DNA from: Flavobacteriales bacterium
Lineage (GTDB): Bacteria > Bacteroidota > Bacteroidia > Flavobacteriales_D > Sanyastnellaceae
NCBI GenBank assembly: GCA_019694805.1
Contig: JAIBBG010000002.1
Span: forward strand, 62,001 to 126,000
Reading direction: 5' to 3'
DNA: 64,000 nt
In this document: piece after piece, positions 9,175 through 16,860 of the stretch
Numbering within the stretch: position 1 is the first letter of the stretch
Layout of the letters: each line of letters begins with the position of its first letter
Program-made: the position numbers and the translations under genes
The notes under the pieces: model-generated
What the model saw: the letters and a program-made list of their open reading frames with translations, nothing else
Databases searched by the model: none
What the model was told of the DNA's origin: nothing

Positions 9175-10578
9175 ATGTATACAATAAAACTTTTGTGCTG
9201 TGTACTTATTGGTATCACAACTTGCTCTCCATTAGTCGCTCAGGTGGATACAACTCAAGTATATCTACTTGGAGGAATATACTCTGAAGAAGGAAGTAAA
9301 TTGTTGAGATCTGCGGATGGAGGGTTTTTGTTGTTAGGAACATCGGGTAGCATACAGTCTGAGCTCACAGACATTTATGTTGTAAAATTAAATAATGAGC
9401 TTGAATGTATGTGGAATGTTCAATTAGGTGGAGTAGGCGTCGATCATGGCAGTGGCATTTCTGAGAATGCCGATGGTGAAATCGTCGTTTGTGGATTTTC
9501 TGCTTCTGTTGATGGAACAGGTTACAATATCAGTGCATTTAAATTATCTGCAGATGGAGTTTTGATTTGGACAAAATCGTATGGAGGCGACAATTGGGAT
9601 TTCGGCAATGGTGTAGTTATTCATCCAACTGGCGGCTACATCATTTATGGACAAACATATTCATTCGGAAATGGCAATGGAGATGGCTATGTACTACAAA
9701 TTGATGAAGAGGGTTCCGTAATTCAAACCTGGACATTTGGTGGCAGTGGGGAGGATAATATTCTTGATGTAGATATCGAAGAGAATCGAATTTATTTTTC
9801 TGGATACCAAACGCAAGGTGAGGACGATGTTCCATACAGGAGTATCACGGCTACAGACTATACAGGCGCTATTGTTTGGAATTCAATATTGGAGACACCT
9901 GGCGGTGAAAGTAGTTACTCCAATAGTATTATCGTTGATGACCTGATATATGCCGTTGCAAATTCACAATCAGAGAATGGATATAGGCAGGGGATGATCG
10001 TGGCTATTCACAAATCGGATGGAAGCCTTTTCTACAATAATTTTGAAGAACATAATGGAGATTTTGTTTTTAATGATTTGTCTTTCGTGCAAGATCAAAT
10101 AATCATTACAGGCTTCACGAATGCATACGGTGACGGAAACGACAATGGTTTAATAGCGGTTAAAGATATTTTTGGCAACTATGTCAATTCGATCACAATC
10201 GGTGCTGAGTCTTTAAAATTCAATTCTCAAGTGATAAATAATGACAAACTTTATGTTGGTGTAGAAGCATTGCATGTATTGTCTGATCCTTCTTTTCAGG
10301 CCGCGATTTTAGTTTATCCTGATTTGACTTTTGAACCTAATTCCGAAACTGAATGGCATAACTTAGGTTGTTTTACCGTGGATATACCAGAAGAAGAACA
10401 AAGTTCATTTGAGCCGAAGTACATCAAAATATTTGATGTTACTGGAAGATGTATTAGAGAGATGAATGTAAATGATGAAAGCTATCACGACGCATTATCC
10501 TCAAATATGATCTATTTGAAAGTCTATTATGATGTTTGGAATAGGGCTGTTAGATCCGAACTCATAGGGAAATACTAA
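9175..10578 (+). CDS. Secreted beta-propeller-like repeat protein
   Basis: A signal peptide (first 18-20 residues, ending VAQ) is followed by repeating units of the form W-x-x-x-x-G-G ... D-x-G ... G-G-[FY]-x-x-x-G. Examples are VQLGGVGVDHGSG and TKSYGGDNWDFGNG. These resemble the SBBP/beta-propeller repeats common in secreted Bacteroidota proteins. The last ~50 residues contain IKIFDVTGR, as in a T9SS-type C-terminal domain, but there is no YPNP box and the tail reads NMIYLKVYYD rather than G-x-Y. A second ATG at 9160 is possible; 9175 gives the more normal signal peptide and has GGAG 9 nt upstream. The stop abuts the stop of the convergent membrane gene. Function unknown. Confidence 0.7.
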   Translation: MYTIKLLCCVLIGITTCSPLVAQVDTTQVYLLGGIYSEEGSKLLRSADGGFLLLGTSGSIQSELTDIYVVKLNNELECMWNVQLGGVGVDHGSGISENADGEIVVCGFSASVDGTGYNISAFKLSADGVLIWTKSYGGDNWDFGNGVVIHPTGGYIIYGQTYSFGNGNGDGYVLQIDEEGSVIQTWTFGGSGEDNILDVDIEENRIYFSGYQTQGEDDVPYRSITATDYTGAIVWNSILETPGGESSYSNSIIVDDLIYAVANSQSENGYRQGMIVAIHKSDGSLFYNNFEEHNGDFVFNDLSFVQDQIIITGFTNAYGDGNDNGLIAVKDIFGNYVNSITIGAESLKFNSQVINNDKLYVGVEALHVLSDPSFQAAILVYPDLTFEPNSETEWHNLGCFTVDIPEEEQSSFEPKYIKIFDVTGRCIREMNVNDESYHDALSSNMIYLKVYYDVWNRAVRSELIGKY

Positions 10579-11871
10579 TCACTTGGTAGGTCCAGTCACA
10601 AGTTGAAAAAGCTCAAGAAAATCCCAATCTCCAGCATACCAGCATCCATCGTATGAATAAATGGTTTTCATATTGATGAAAATTAAAAGAGTGATTAAGA
10701 TATATAATGGAGTGCTTTTCCTTTGAAATTCAAGGTTGCGTGCGACCATAATATAGAAGACGGAACTGTATTCCACCATCGTTCTCGATCCATATCCACA
10801 ACCATAATTCCAAGACCACCAAGAAGCGAATAAGAAGACAATTATCAAAAAGGCAAAAGTGTACGAAACTTTTATTTTGTGTTTTAGTTTCTTGGAAAAC
10901 CAAAGTGACACCAAGATGACCAACCATAATGGTGTGTAGGTGAATAAACCATTATTCGTAGAAAAAAGAAATTCAACAATCGCTGGATGGCTCAAATTGT
11001 CAAACCCTTCATTCGTGTAACTGTAATGGAATAAACTGCCTGTGAGATAATGCCAATAAAGTAGCTGTGGTAAAATGAGCAAAACAACCGGTATAATGAC
11101 ATAGATTGAACCAAGGAGTTGAAGGATGTTTTTCCAGTTGGCTTTTTTTTCAGCAATACTCAGCAGAGGGAGTATGAAGATAAATAGTGCATTAATTGGT
11201 CTAATGACAAGTATGAGTCCGCAACTAATTCCAACAAGGAATAGATTGAATTTTCTTTGATGCAATAACCAATTTTCAAAGGAAAAAATCAACAATACAA
11301 AAGCGAAAAAGGAATACACATGAGACATTCCAGTCTCACAAATGCCGTAGTAATACAAATTGGTACTCAGAAGTAATGCCAAAGAGCATAGAATTGCCTT
11401 TTTGCTTTCGATGGATTTGGAAAGTATTTTGAAAAGAATGAATAACCCTAAGGTTAGGAAGATGACAGCACTGATATCAATGGCATAAGCAAATGATCTT
11501 TCAAATCCAGAAGGATTATGATTATGCATGACCTCATATAGATATGCACCTCCGAACGCGGGGCTTTCGCAGAGTGAAACACCGTAGGTATATTTTGTGG
11601 TTATTCGTGAATGAAGCGAATCGATACTAAATCCATTTCCTGTTTTTACGGAAATACTATCAGGTAGTTGAACGGCATCCCAATGTTGTAAAAAGGTTGC
11701 AGGTAGATATATATAGTAACCTGCCTTGTCAGCCCAAATTTCACTGTGATATTCGAACAGACGCGATTTACTATGTCTGTTCAAGGTGAGGAATACAAAT
11801 GTGAAAAAGAGAAGAAGCCAAAACCAAAGTCTTGATATTGGTGGTACAGAGACGGGTTTAGAATTCATCAA
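10579..11871 (-). CDS. Polytopic membrane protein, possibly GT-C glycosyltransferase-like
   Basis: A 430-residue integral membrane protein with about ten hydrophobic helices. Between the first and second helices is a soluble loop (about residues 30-130) carrying YYIYLPATF and a series of charged and aromatic residues. Helices separated by short loops and one large early extracytoplasmic loop resemble GT-C (dolichyl-phosphate-mannose transferase type) proteins, but I cannot point to a definite catalytic motif. Members of this layout are widespread and unassigned in Bacteroidota. It starts 14 nt downstream of the acylphosphatase stop on the same strand, so the two may be co-transcribed. Confidence 0.65.
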   Translation of the reverse strand: MMNSKPVSVPPISRLWFWLLLFFTFVFLTLNRHSKSRLFEYHSEIWADKAGYYIYLPATFLQHWDAVQLPDSISVKTGNGFSIDSLHSRITTKYTYGVSLCESPAFGGAYLYEVMHNHNPSGFERSFAYAIDISAVIFLTLGLFILFKILSKSIESKKAILCSLALLLSTNLYYYGICETGMSHVYSFFAFVLLIFSFENWLLHQRKFNLFLVGISCGLILVIRPINALFIFILPLLSIAEKKANWKNILQLLGSIYVIIPVVLLILPQLLYWHYLTGSLFHYSYTNEGFDNLSHPAIVEFLFSTNNGLFTYTPLWLVILVSLWFSKKLKHKIKVSYTFAFLIIVFLFASWWSWNYGCGYGSRTMVEYSSVFYIMVARNLEFQRKSTPLYILITLLIFINMKTIYSYDGCWYAGDWDFLELFQLVTGPTK

Positions 11872-11885
11872 TGATAAAGATTGGT

Positions 11886-12152
11886 TTACCTCCTCACCTC
11901 AAAGCATTCCGTAGGCTCATCATTTTTAATACTCACTTCTACTGATGTCACATGCGACATCGGCGGACCTTCACCACACCAGTCTGTAAACATTTCCAAT
12001 TGATCTTTGAGTCCCTGAGCTTCTACATAGACAGAACCGTCCGATTCGTTGCGCACAAAGCCGGTGAGACCCAATGAAACCGCCTTCTCCTGTGCGCTCT
12101 TGCGGAAGAATACCCCCTGAACTTTTCCCTTTATTTTGATGCTAAATCGCAT
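11886..12152 (-). CDS. Acylphosphatase
   Basis: A small cytoplasmic enzyme hydrolysing acyl phosphates such as carbamoyl phosphate. At 88 residues it has the family's full length and signature: GKVQGVFFRKS with the catalytic Arg17, and GFVRNESDGSV with the catalytic Asn35. The start ATG is clear. It runs divergently from the tRNA-Ala gene, whose 5' end is 71 nt away, and upstream of the polytopic membrane protein. The in vivo substrate is not established for the family in general. Confidence 0.92.
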   Translation of the reverse strand: MRFSIKIKGKVQGVFFRKSAQEKAVSLGLTGFVRNESDGSVYVEAQGLKDQLEMFTDWCGEGPPMSHVTSVEVSIKNDEPTECFEVRR

Positions 12153-12155
12153 GTG

Positions 12156-12182
12156 TTGTGTTTAAAGACATTCCTATATTTG
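12156..12182 (+). promoter_or_regulatory. Bacteroidota-type promoter for tRNA-Ala
   Basis: A perfect TAnnTTTG -7 box (TATATTTG, 12175-12182) lies 40 nt before the tRNA, with a TTG at 12156-12158 as a possible -33 element. The 16-nt gap between them is shorter than the usual 19-20, so the -33 assignment is weaker than the -7. Confidence 0.5.
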
Positions 12183-12222
12183 CGCCCGCAATTTCGGTAC
12201 GGAATCGCTCATTTTTACATAA

Positions 12223-12299
<77 letters not shown>

Positions 12300-12306
12300 A
12301 TTTCAG

Positions 12307-12338
12307 AACATCCCGGGCTCCCGGGATGTTTTCTTTTT
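12307..12338 (+). terminator. Terminator of tRNA-Ala
   Basis: A 10-bp perfect stem (12307-12316 with 12321-12330), loop GCTC, then a T-rich run TTCTTTTT. Confidence 0.9.
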
Positions 12339-12593
12339 GGTAACAGCCATGAATAGCTGGCTTTTCTGGAATCCATTTTATTACTCAAATCATAACAGCA
12401 ATACCCTTAACCTTCGCTTGACACCTTGCTATTCGGCTGATTCCCAATGTGAATTTTCCTGTTCAAGTAAAGAAAATGTCAATTCGGGAGTTTTTTCATG
12501 GTCTTGAGCAACCTCTCGTCGAGTTTTGGTGTTCTGTAATACAGAAGCTGTATTGTCATGTAAGCGGCTTTGGTTATGGTTAAGGAAATAAAA

Positions 12594-12617
12594 TCGCCCC
12601 GAAAGGGGCGTTTTTAT
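12594..12617. terminator. Hairpin terminator-like element
   Basis: Stem CGCCCC/GGGGCG with a GAAA tetraloop, flanked by an A-rich left side and TTTTTATT on the right. It could stop transcription in either direction. No gene on the plus strand ends nearby except the tRNA unit, so it may shield the downstream pyrophosphohydrolase gene. The stretch 12340-12590 otherwise shows nothing I can name. Confidence 0.6.
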
Positions 12618-12735
12618 TGATTGCCAGTCCATTCTATATATTCCTGCCCCGGTTGGTAATCTGTTCGAAAATGCACCCGCTTTGTTTTGGTGAATCAATC
12701 ACCCGGGCTTCTCTTTGAGTCTTAATTCTGATCTC

Positions 12736-13158
12736 ATGTCCCAAGAAGTAAAAACAACTCTCACCCTGGAACAAACCATCAATTTCGTCAAGGAATTTCA
12801 TGAAGCATTCGCTTTACCGGTCCGTCATGAAATGACCGGTCAACTTTCAGAAAAAGAATTGATGCTGCGTTACAACTTAATGAAAGAAGAAAATGAAGAA
12901 TACCTCGAGGCAGCACAGCGCGGAGATATCGTTGAAATTGCGGATGCTCTTGGCGACATGCTTTACATCTTATGTGGTACCATCAACGCACACGGTTTAC
13001 AAAACAAAATGGCCGAAGTCTTCGAAGAAATTCAAAGAAGCAACATGAGCAAACTGGATGAAAACGGACAACCCATTTATCGTGAAGATGGCAAAGTGAT
13101 GAAAAGTGAAAAGTACTTCAAACCCGATATCGCGGGAGTTCTTGCATCTATGCACTGA
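12736..13158 (+). CDS. MazG/PRA-PH-like nucleotide pyrophosphohydrolase
   Basis: A 140-residue all-alpha NTP pyrophosphohydrolase of the MazG/HisE-like superfamily. The metal-binding helices show EENEEYLEAAQRG and, about 20 residues on, EIADALGDMLYI, which together give the ExxE...ExxD arrangement. Such proteins usually hydrolyse nucleoside triphosphates to monophosphates. The sequence starts with a VKEFHEAF helix like phosphoribosyl-ATP pyrophosphohydrolase-type relatives, but no his genes are near. An upstream in-frame TTG at 12715 is less likely than the ATG at 12736. The epimerase gene begins 15 nt after the stop, so the two are probably in one transcript. Confidence 0.82.
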   Translation: MSQEVKTTLTLEQTINFVKEFHEAFALPVRHEMTGQLSEKELMLRYNLMKEENEEYLEAAQRGDIVEIADALGDMLYILCGTINAHGLQNKMAEVFEEIQRSNMSKLDENGQPIYREDGKVMKSEKYFKPDIAGVLASMH

Positions 13159-13173
13159 TCGTCGGGGGTTTTT

Positions 13174-14178
13174 ATGGGTGAAAAAATCAAAATCAAATCA
13201 CTTGTAGATAGACTACAATTCAGGTTTCCTTTTCATATCGCACATGGTGTGCGAACAGGTACTGATGTGGTTTTTATTGTTGTTGAAGTGAACGGACACT
13301 TCGGAATCGGCGAAGCTACACTGCCTCCTTATCTTCATGATACCATTCAAACAACGCTTGATTTTTTCAACCGACCCGAAGTCAAGAATATTGAATGGCC
13401 ATTTCATCCTCGAGATGTATTCTACAGCATTCATCAATCAGTAAGTGAGCATATGCCTGCAAAAGCAGCATTGGACTTGGCATTGTGGAGATTGTATGCT
13501 TCCATCACGGGCAAAGACATTGCAACGGAACTGGGCATTCGACAAGGCACATGGGAAGTGCCGCATTGTTATACCATTGATGTTAGTGATACGAATACAT
13601 TGCGGGAAAAGTATGCTTTTGCTTTGGAGCATGGATTCACTTTTTTCAAATTGAAACTCGATGGCCTGTGTGATGAAAGGATGATTGGGGATTTTAGAGA
13701 AATCAGCCAACTACCATTTGCTGTTGATGCCAATCAGTCATGGAAAGATGTGAAAGAAGGAATGGCTAAAGCTACATGGCTAAAGAGTCAGGGCTGTGTT
13801 TTTATTGAACAACCATTTCGCAAAGATGATGTGAGAAATACGAAGGTATTGATGCAAGAATCTGAAATGTTCATCATGGCAGATGAAGCTTTGCAACTTG
13901 CTTCTGATTTCCCTCGCATTGCTGAAAGTTTTAATGCTATCAATCTAAAACTTCAGAAGTGTGGTGGTTTGTCACCAGCTGTTTCTTTGCTTCAACAAGC
14001 GGCACATGCGAATGTGCCCGTGATGGTGGGGTGTATGAGCGAATCTTCAATAGGATGCGATGCTGGAGAATTGATTGCAAAGGCATGCAAATGGGCGGAC
14101 CTGGATGGTCCTTATCTCATCAAGAATGATGAAGAACTAAGTGGAAAACTGAAAGCCATGATCAATCAGTGGTCATGA
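13174..14178 (+). CDS. L-Ala-D/L-Glu-type dipeptide epimerase (enolase superfamily)
   Basis: Probably epimerises L-Ala-D-Glu, or a similar dipeptide, released from peptidoglycan during murein recycling. The enolase-superfamily (MLE subgroup) catalytic set is complete. It comprises the KxK motif (Lys159, Lys161), metal ligands Asp185 (VDANQSW), Glu212 (IEQPF) and Asp237 (ADEAL), and the second-side Lys259 (NLKLQKCGG). Length (334) is normal. Substrate specificity inside the subgroup cannot be read from sequence alone. It follows the pyrophosphohydrolase gene by 15 nt and is convergent with the YwqK-like gene. Confidence 0.85.
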   Translation: MGEKIKIKSLVDRLQFRFPFHIAHGVRTGTDVVFIVVEVNGHFGIGEATLPPYLHDTIQTTLDFFNRPEVKNIEWPFHPRDVFYSIHQSVSEHMPAKAALDLALWRLYASITGKDIATELGIRQGTWEVPHCYTIDVSDTNTLREKYAFALEHGFTFFKLKLDGLCDERMIGDFREISQLPFAVDANQSWKDVKEGMAKATWLKSQGCVFIEQPFRKDDVRNTKVLMQESEMFIMADEALQLASDFPRIAESFNAINLKLQKCGGLSPAVSLLQQAAHANVPVMVGCMSESSIGCDAGELIAKACKWADLDGPYLIKNDEELSGKLKAMINQWS

Positions 14179-14220
14179 TTACTTTCGGTGTGCTTCGAAT
14201 TCACAGAAGCAAATCGTCAT

Positions 14221-14679
14221 TTATTCGTATCGTCTTTCACTCACCAAATTGGAATTCTCATCCCACATCTTCCAAACATCTACTTTTTTACCCATGGAAT
14301 AAACCATGTGATATCGCTTCACTCCGTGATCATCCCAAACAGTCCAAATTCCATCCTTCAAACCATTGCGGTAATAAGCTTCACCAGTGCAAACAGATTG
14401 TGCATTGAATGATTGCCACTTGCCATCTTTTTTACCCATATGATGATGCCCGGTTTCTATGAGGATACCACTGGCGTCAAAGTATTTGGCTTCGCCATGC
14501 AGTTGTCCTTCGAAAACTTGAGCAACCATGGTAAGACCATCTTCAGTAGTTGTCTTTATTTCTCCGCTATAGAGATTGTGTTCTTGATCGTAGTAATATC
14601 CGCCTGCTTCAAGACTTTGTGCGAATGTTGCCATTGAACATATCATGGCCAAAGAAAAAATAATGTGTTTCATCTTCAT
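14221..14679 (-). CDS. Exported MORN/YwqK-like repeat protein
   Basis: A 152-residue exported protein: an 18-20 residue signal peptide ending FAQ, then three to four tandem units of about 23 residues. Examples are GEAKYFDASGILIETG, GKWQSFNAQSVCTGEAYYRNG and GIWTVWDDHGVKRYHM. These match the MORN-like repeats of the YwqK family (sometimes labelled toxin-antitoxin YwqK antitoxin, a name that implies nothing here because no toxin is next to it). Function is unknown and surface scaffolding is a guess. ATG at 14673 is an alternative start two codons in. Confidence 0.75.
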   Translation of the reverse strand: MKMKHIIFSLAMICSMATFAQSLEAGGYYYDQEHNLYSGEIKTTTEDGLTMVAQVFEGQLHGEAKYFDASGILIETGHHHMGKKDGKWQSFNAQSVCTGEAYYRNGLKDGIWTVWDDHGVKRYHMVYSMGKKVDVWKMWDENSNLVSERRYE

Positions 14680-14762
14680 GTGTTTATGTTGATGTGACGA
14701 TCTGTCAACACAAACATAACGTTGCCTTAATGAAGAAGTTTACATTTCTGTGTTAAGCTTTT

Positions 14763-14787
14763 TAACGCACAGAAATACAGTGCGTTA
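14763..14787. other. Short inverted repeat in a 149-nt intergenic region
   Basis: TAACGCAC and GTGCGTTA form an 8-bp stem around a 9-nt loop, between the carboxypeptidase-like and YwqK-like genes. There is no U-run on the minus strand after it, so it is not a standard terminator for the upstream minus-strand gene. It could be an operator for the YwqK-like gene. Confidence 0.4.
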
Positions 14788-14828
14788 CAAATTTTCTATT
14801 GTTACGCCAGTGTTAAGTGAAGTGGGTA

Positions 14829-15152
14829 TTACCTCGGATTGAGTGATACGTCAATCTTGTTGTCAGAAATTTCCAATGTATCCAATTGAAGTTTTTCTGT
14901 GGAAAAAGAAACAAGTGAAAATTCAATTTCAAAATTTCCTTCCGGTAAATTATCAAGAATGAAATTTCCTTCCTTGTCAGTGAAGGTGAAAAGTGATGTG
15001 CCCTTGATTGAAACCTTTACACCACTGAGGGTTTCAGTAGTTCCTGCTTCATTCACCTTTCCTGTGAGTGTTCTTGTTGATTTACCAGGTTCATGGTGGG
15101 CAAATGCAGTTTGTCCAATTAGAAAAACAAGAATGAAAATGGCGTTTCTCAT
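14829..15152 (-). CDS. Small exported carboxypeptidase-regulatory-like domain protein
   Basis: A 107-residue protein with a signal peptide (ending FAH) and a single CarboxypepD_reg-like beta-sandwich. It is recognisable from LTGKVNEAGTTETLSGVKVSIKG, then FTFTDKEGNFILDNLPEG. This is the domain usually found at the N-terminus of TonB-dependent receptors. Here it stands alone with no barrel, and 107 residues is complete for the domain, so it is not obviously a truncated receptor. A pilin-like adhesion or docking role is conceivable but unproven. It lies downstream of the arsR-type gene on the same strand, with 135 nt between. Confidence 0.75.
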   Translation of the reverse strand: MRNAIFILVFLIGQTAFAHHEPGKSTRTLTGKVNEAGTTETLSGVKVSIKGTSLFTFTDKEGNFILDNLPEGNFEIEFSLVSFSTEKLQLDTLEISDNKIDVSLNPR

Positions 15153-15287
15153 GATGCTAATAAACCAACGCTAGGCAAATTGTGTATGAGTAGGATGTTA
15201 TGAAATGGTGAACACTAAATCAACCTCGAATGAATGACTTCTTCCAACGAAAGATGATAAGTTGATTCTATCATCCAGCGACAAACA

Positions 15288-15617
15288 TCATTTGTCAGCT
15301 TGAAATTTCTGTTCTTCCATTTCTTTCATGAAAGCTGCAAAAACAGTATTAAATTCTTTAAGAAGTGTTTCGTCGAGATGGAATTCAGCACGTGCACCAA
15401 AAATTCTACCTTGGATAAATCCGGCTCGTTTCAATTCCCGCAGATGTTGAAGGACTGTAGCTTTTGAAAGTTGTGGCACTTCAATAATCTCTCCCTGTAC
15501 TTTATTTCCTCTTTTAGCGATCTCCAGTAGCACAGCAATGCGCGCAGGATGACCAACTGCTCTGGTAAAATGAGCGAGCTTTTTCTCGAGGTTGCCGTAT
15601 TCAGGATTTTCGTTCAG
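15288..15617 (-). CDS. ArsR-family winged-helix regulator; start codon unclear
   Basis: The reading frame encodes a typical ArsR helix bundle: NLEKKLAHFTRAVGHPARIA as helices 1-2, then QLSKATVLQHLRELKRAGFI as the recognition helix region, then a GARAEFHLD wing. The first ordinary start codon in frame is GTG at 15533. That lies after the HPARIA block and would delete helix 1 and part of helix 2. Upstream the frame stays open to a TAG at 15705-15707 but contains no ATG, GTG or TTG. The coordinates given use a CTG at 15617; ATT at 15632 is another candidate. It may use a rare start, or a base may be wrong. No metal-binding CxC motif is visible, so the signal it senses is unknown. Confidence 0.7.
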   Translation of the reverse strand: MNENPEYGNLEKKLAHFTRAVGHPARIAVLLEIAKRGNKVQGEIIEVPQLSKATVLQHLRELKRAGFIQGRIFGARAEFHLDETLLKEFNTVFAAFMKEMEEQKFQADK

Positions 15618-15622
15618 AGCAG

Positions 15623-15648
15623 CGGAATTAATAAATTCAAAATTCCGC
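15623..15648. promoter_or_regulatory. Inverted repeat, candidate operator of the ArsR-type gene
   Basis: GCGGAATT (15623-15630) and AATTCCGC (15641-15648) form a perfect 8+8 inverted repeat with a 10-nt centre, placed where the arsR promoter or start should be. A second palindrome, AGTGT-T-ACACT, lies at 15675-15685. ArsR-family repressors usually bind such dyads in their own promoters. Confidence 0.5.
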
Positions 15649-15704
15649 GACCGATATTGATGTGGAGTTATTACAGTGTTACACTTTTGTGAATTCCATT
15701 CGCA

Positions 15705-16529
15705 CTATTCATGAGGTTTTAACAAAAATTCCTCCAGCTTATCTCTGAATAAAGGGAAACTGTTAAGGTTTCCATGTTTGCCATTAACAATGGTGATCAT
15801 TCGAACATTGCGATGATGTGCTTCTGCTTGTCTGAATAATCTTAATGCATGAGCATGTGGTACAACAATGTCTTTCGTTCCATGTAAAATGAGAATCGGT
15901 GAAACGATGTGTTGTATGTATAAGTCTGATCTGAATCGATACCTGAGCAAGAGTTTTACAGGAAGAAAGGGGAGGTAGTGCGCAGCCACTTCCAGCATAT
16001 TATAAAAGGGAGTTTCGAGCACCACTTTATCTGCATGTTTTCTGGAGGCAAGTCTTGTGGCAAAACCTGTTCCCAGTGATCTTCCATAAATGATGATTTC
16101 CTGATTTGGATATCTGTTGGTGACGAACTCATAACATGATTCCATATCGCGATGCATATAAGCTTCACTTCTTTTTCCTTTGCTCTGTCCGTAACCTCTG
16201 AAATCCGGTACGAAAACATCGAATCCATAAGCACTGATTTCTTCAGCCATGAATTGCCATCTTTTGAGATTGCCTGTATTACCATGCAGATAGATCACTA
16301 CACCGTTGGGTGAATCACACTTGAGAAGTAATGCATGAATGGACCCGTGGTTAGGGGTTTCCAAATGAAATTCTTCTGAAGGGGTCGCAATTTTATTGGT
16401 AAAAGGATCAATGTTGAAAGTTGGAACGAAGATGAATTTTTCCTGAATGAAAAAGTAAACCACACAAATAAGGGCATATATGCAAAATGCCAATGCAATG
16501 ACATGTATGATGATTTCTGCAGTTTTCAT
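15705..16529 (-). CDS. Membrane-anchored alpha/beta hydrolase
   Basis: A 274-residue serine hydrolase of the alpha/beta fold (BAAT/S33-like, similar to the YfhR/ABHD13 group). One N-terminal transmembrane helix (residues 6-28) anchors it. The oxyanion region is LHGNTGN, the nucleophile elbow is GRSLGTG with Ser151, the acid is in HGTKDIVVP, and the catalytic His is in NGKHGN. All three catalytic residues are therefore present. Substrate is unknown; relatives are annotated as esterases or peptidases. ATG at 16529 is preferred over an upstream in-frame TTG at 16541. The arsR-type gene follows on the same strand. Confidence 0.85.
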   Translation of the reverse strand: MKTAEIIIHVIALAFCIYALICVVYFFIQEKFIFVPTFNIDPFTNKIATPSEEFHLETPNHGSIHALLLKCDSPNGVVIYLHGNTGNLKRWQFMAEEISAYGFDVFVPDFRGYGQSKGKRSEAYMHRDMESCYEFVTNRYPNQEIIIYGRSLGTGFATRLASRKHADKVVLETPFYNMLEVAAHYLPFLPVKLLLRYRFRSDLYIQHIVSPILILHGTKDIVVPHAHALRLFRQAEAHHRNVRMITIVNGKHGNLNSFPLFRDKLEEFLLKPHE

Positions 16530-16860
16530 AGATGATGCCAATACTAGCTCTTACGAAGATAGTGAAGAGAGTTCTGGAATTCAATCTATGGTTTTCAGGT
16601 TAAAGATAAAGGCCACCATGGGTGGCCTATATCGCAGATCATATTGTGAATTGAATTCAACTCTGAAAGACTCAATGACAAGTACTTTCTAGATTTTTAT
16701 TTTCACCGAATGAAACAACCGTGAAAGTTTGTACGATTTCAAGTAAAAATCGTGTGGCATGTTCCGATGCAATTTTGAAACATGGATCCTTTTCGGCTCT
16801 CGGGGTTTCATGACGATCCCATGGGTATGATCTAGTTTTGTGGAATAAAACGGAATGATT
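16530..16860. other. 331-nt intergenic region with a hairpin and a repeat copy
   Basis: No convincing gene. An 8-bp hairpin (AGGCCACC, loop ATG, GGTGGCCT; 16610-16628) is followed on the minus strand by TTTATCTTT and could terminate the secreted-protein transcript coming from 16861. The part 16784-16840 resembles the dispersed repeat described separately. Confidence 0.5.
16784..16840 (+). repeat. Dispersed intergenic repeat, diverged copy
   Basis: TTCATGACGATCCC followed by ATGATCTAGTT matches the order of blocks in the copy at 31045-31109 (TTCATCACGATCCC ... ATGATCGGAGTTAAA). Both copies begin with GGATC. The similarity is patchy, so this is the least certain member. Confidence 0.4.

Noticed and set aside
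12429-12698. An 89-codon open frame on the minus strand near the tRNA gene
   Set aside because: It runs straight through a strong hairpin terminator (12594-12617) and has no recognisable protein features.
14169-14412. Two overlapping plus-strand frames after the epimerase gene
   Set aside because: They lie antisense to the YwqK-like gene, whose signal peptide and repeats are convincing, and show no features of their own.
14221-14679. Reading the YwqK-like protein as the antitoxin of a toxin-antitoxin pair
   Set aside because: No toxin-like gene is adjacent, and the protein has a signal peptide. The family name is only a label.
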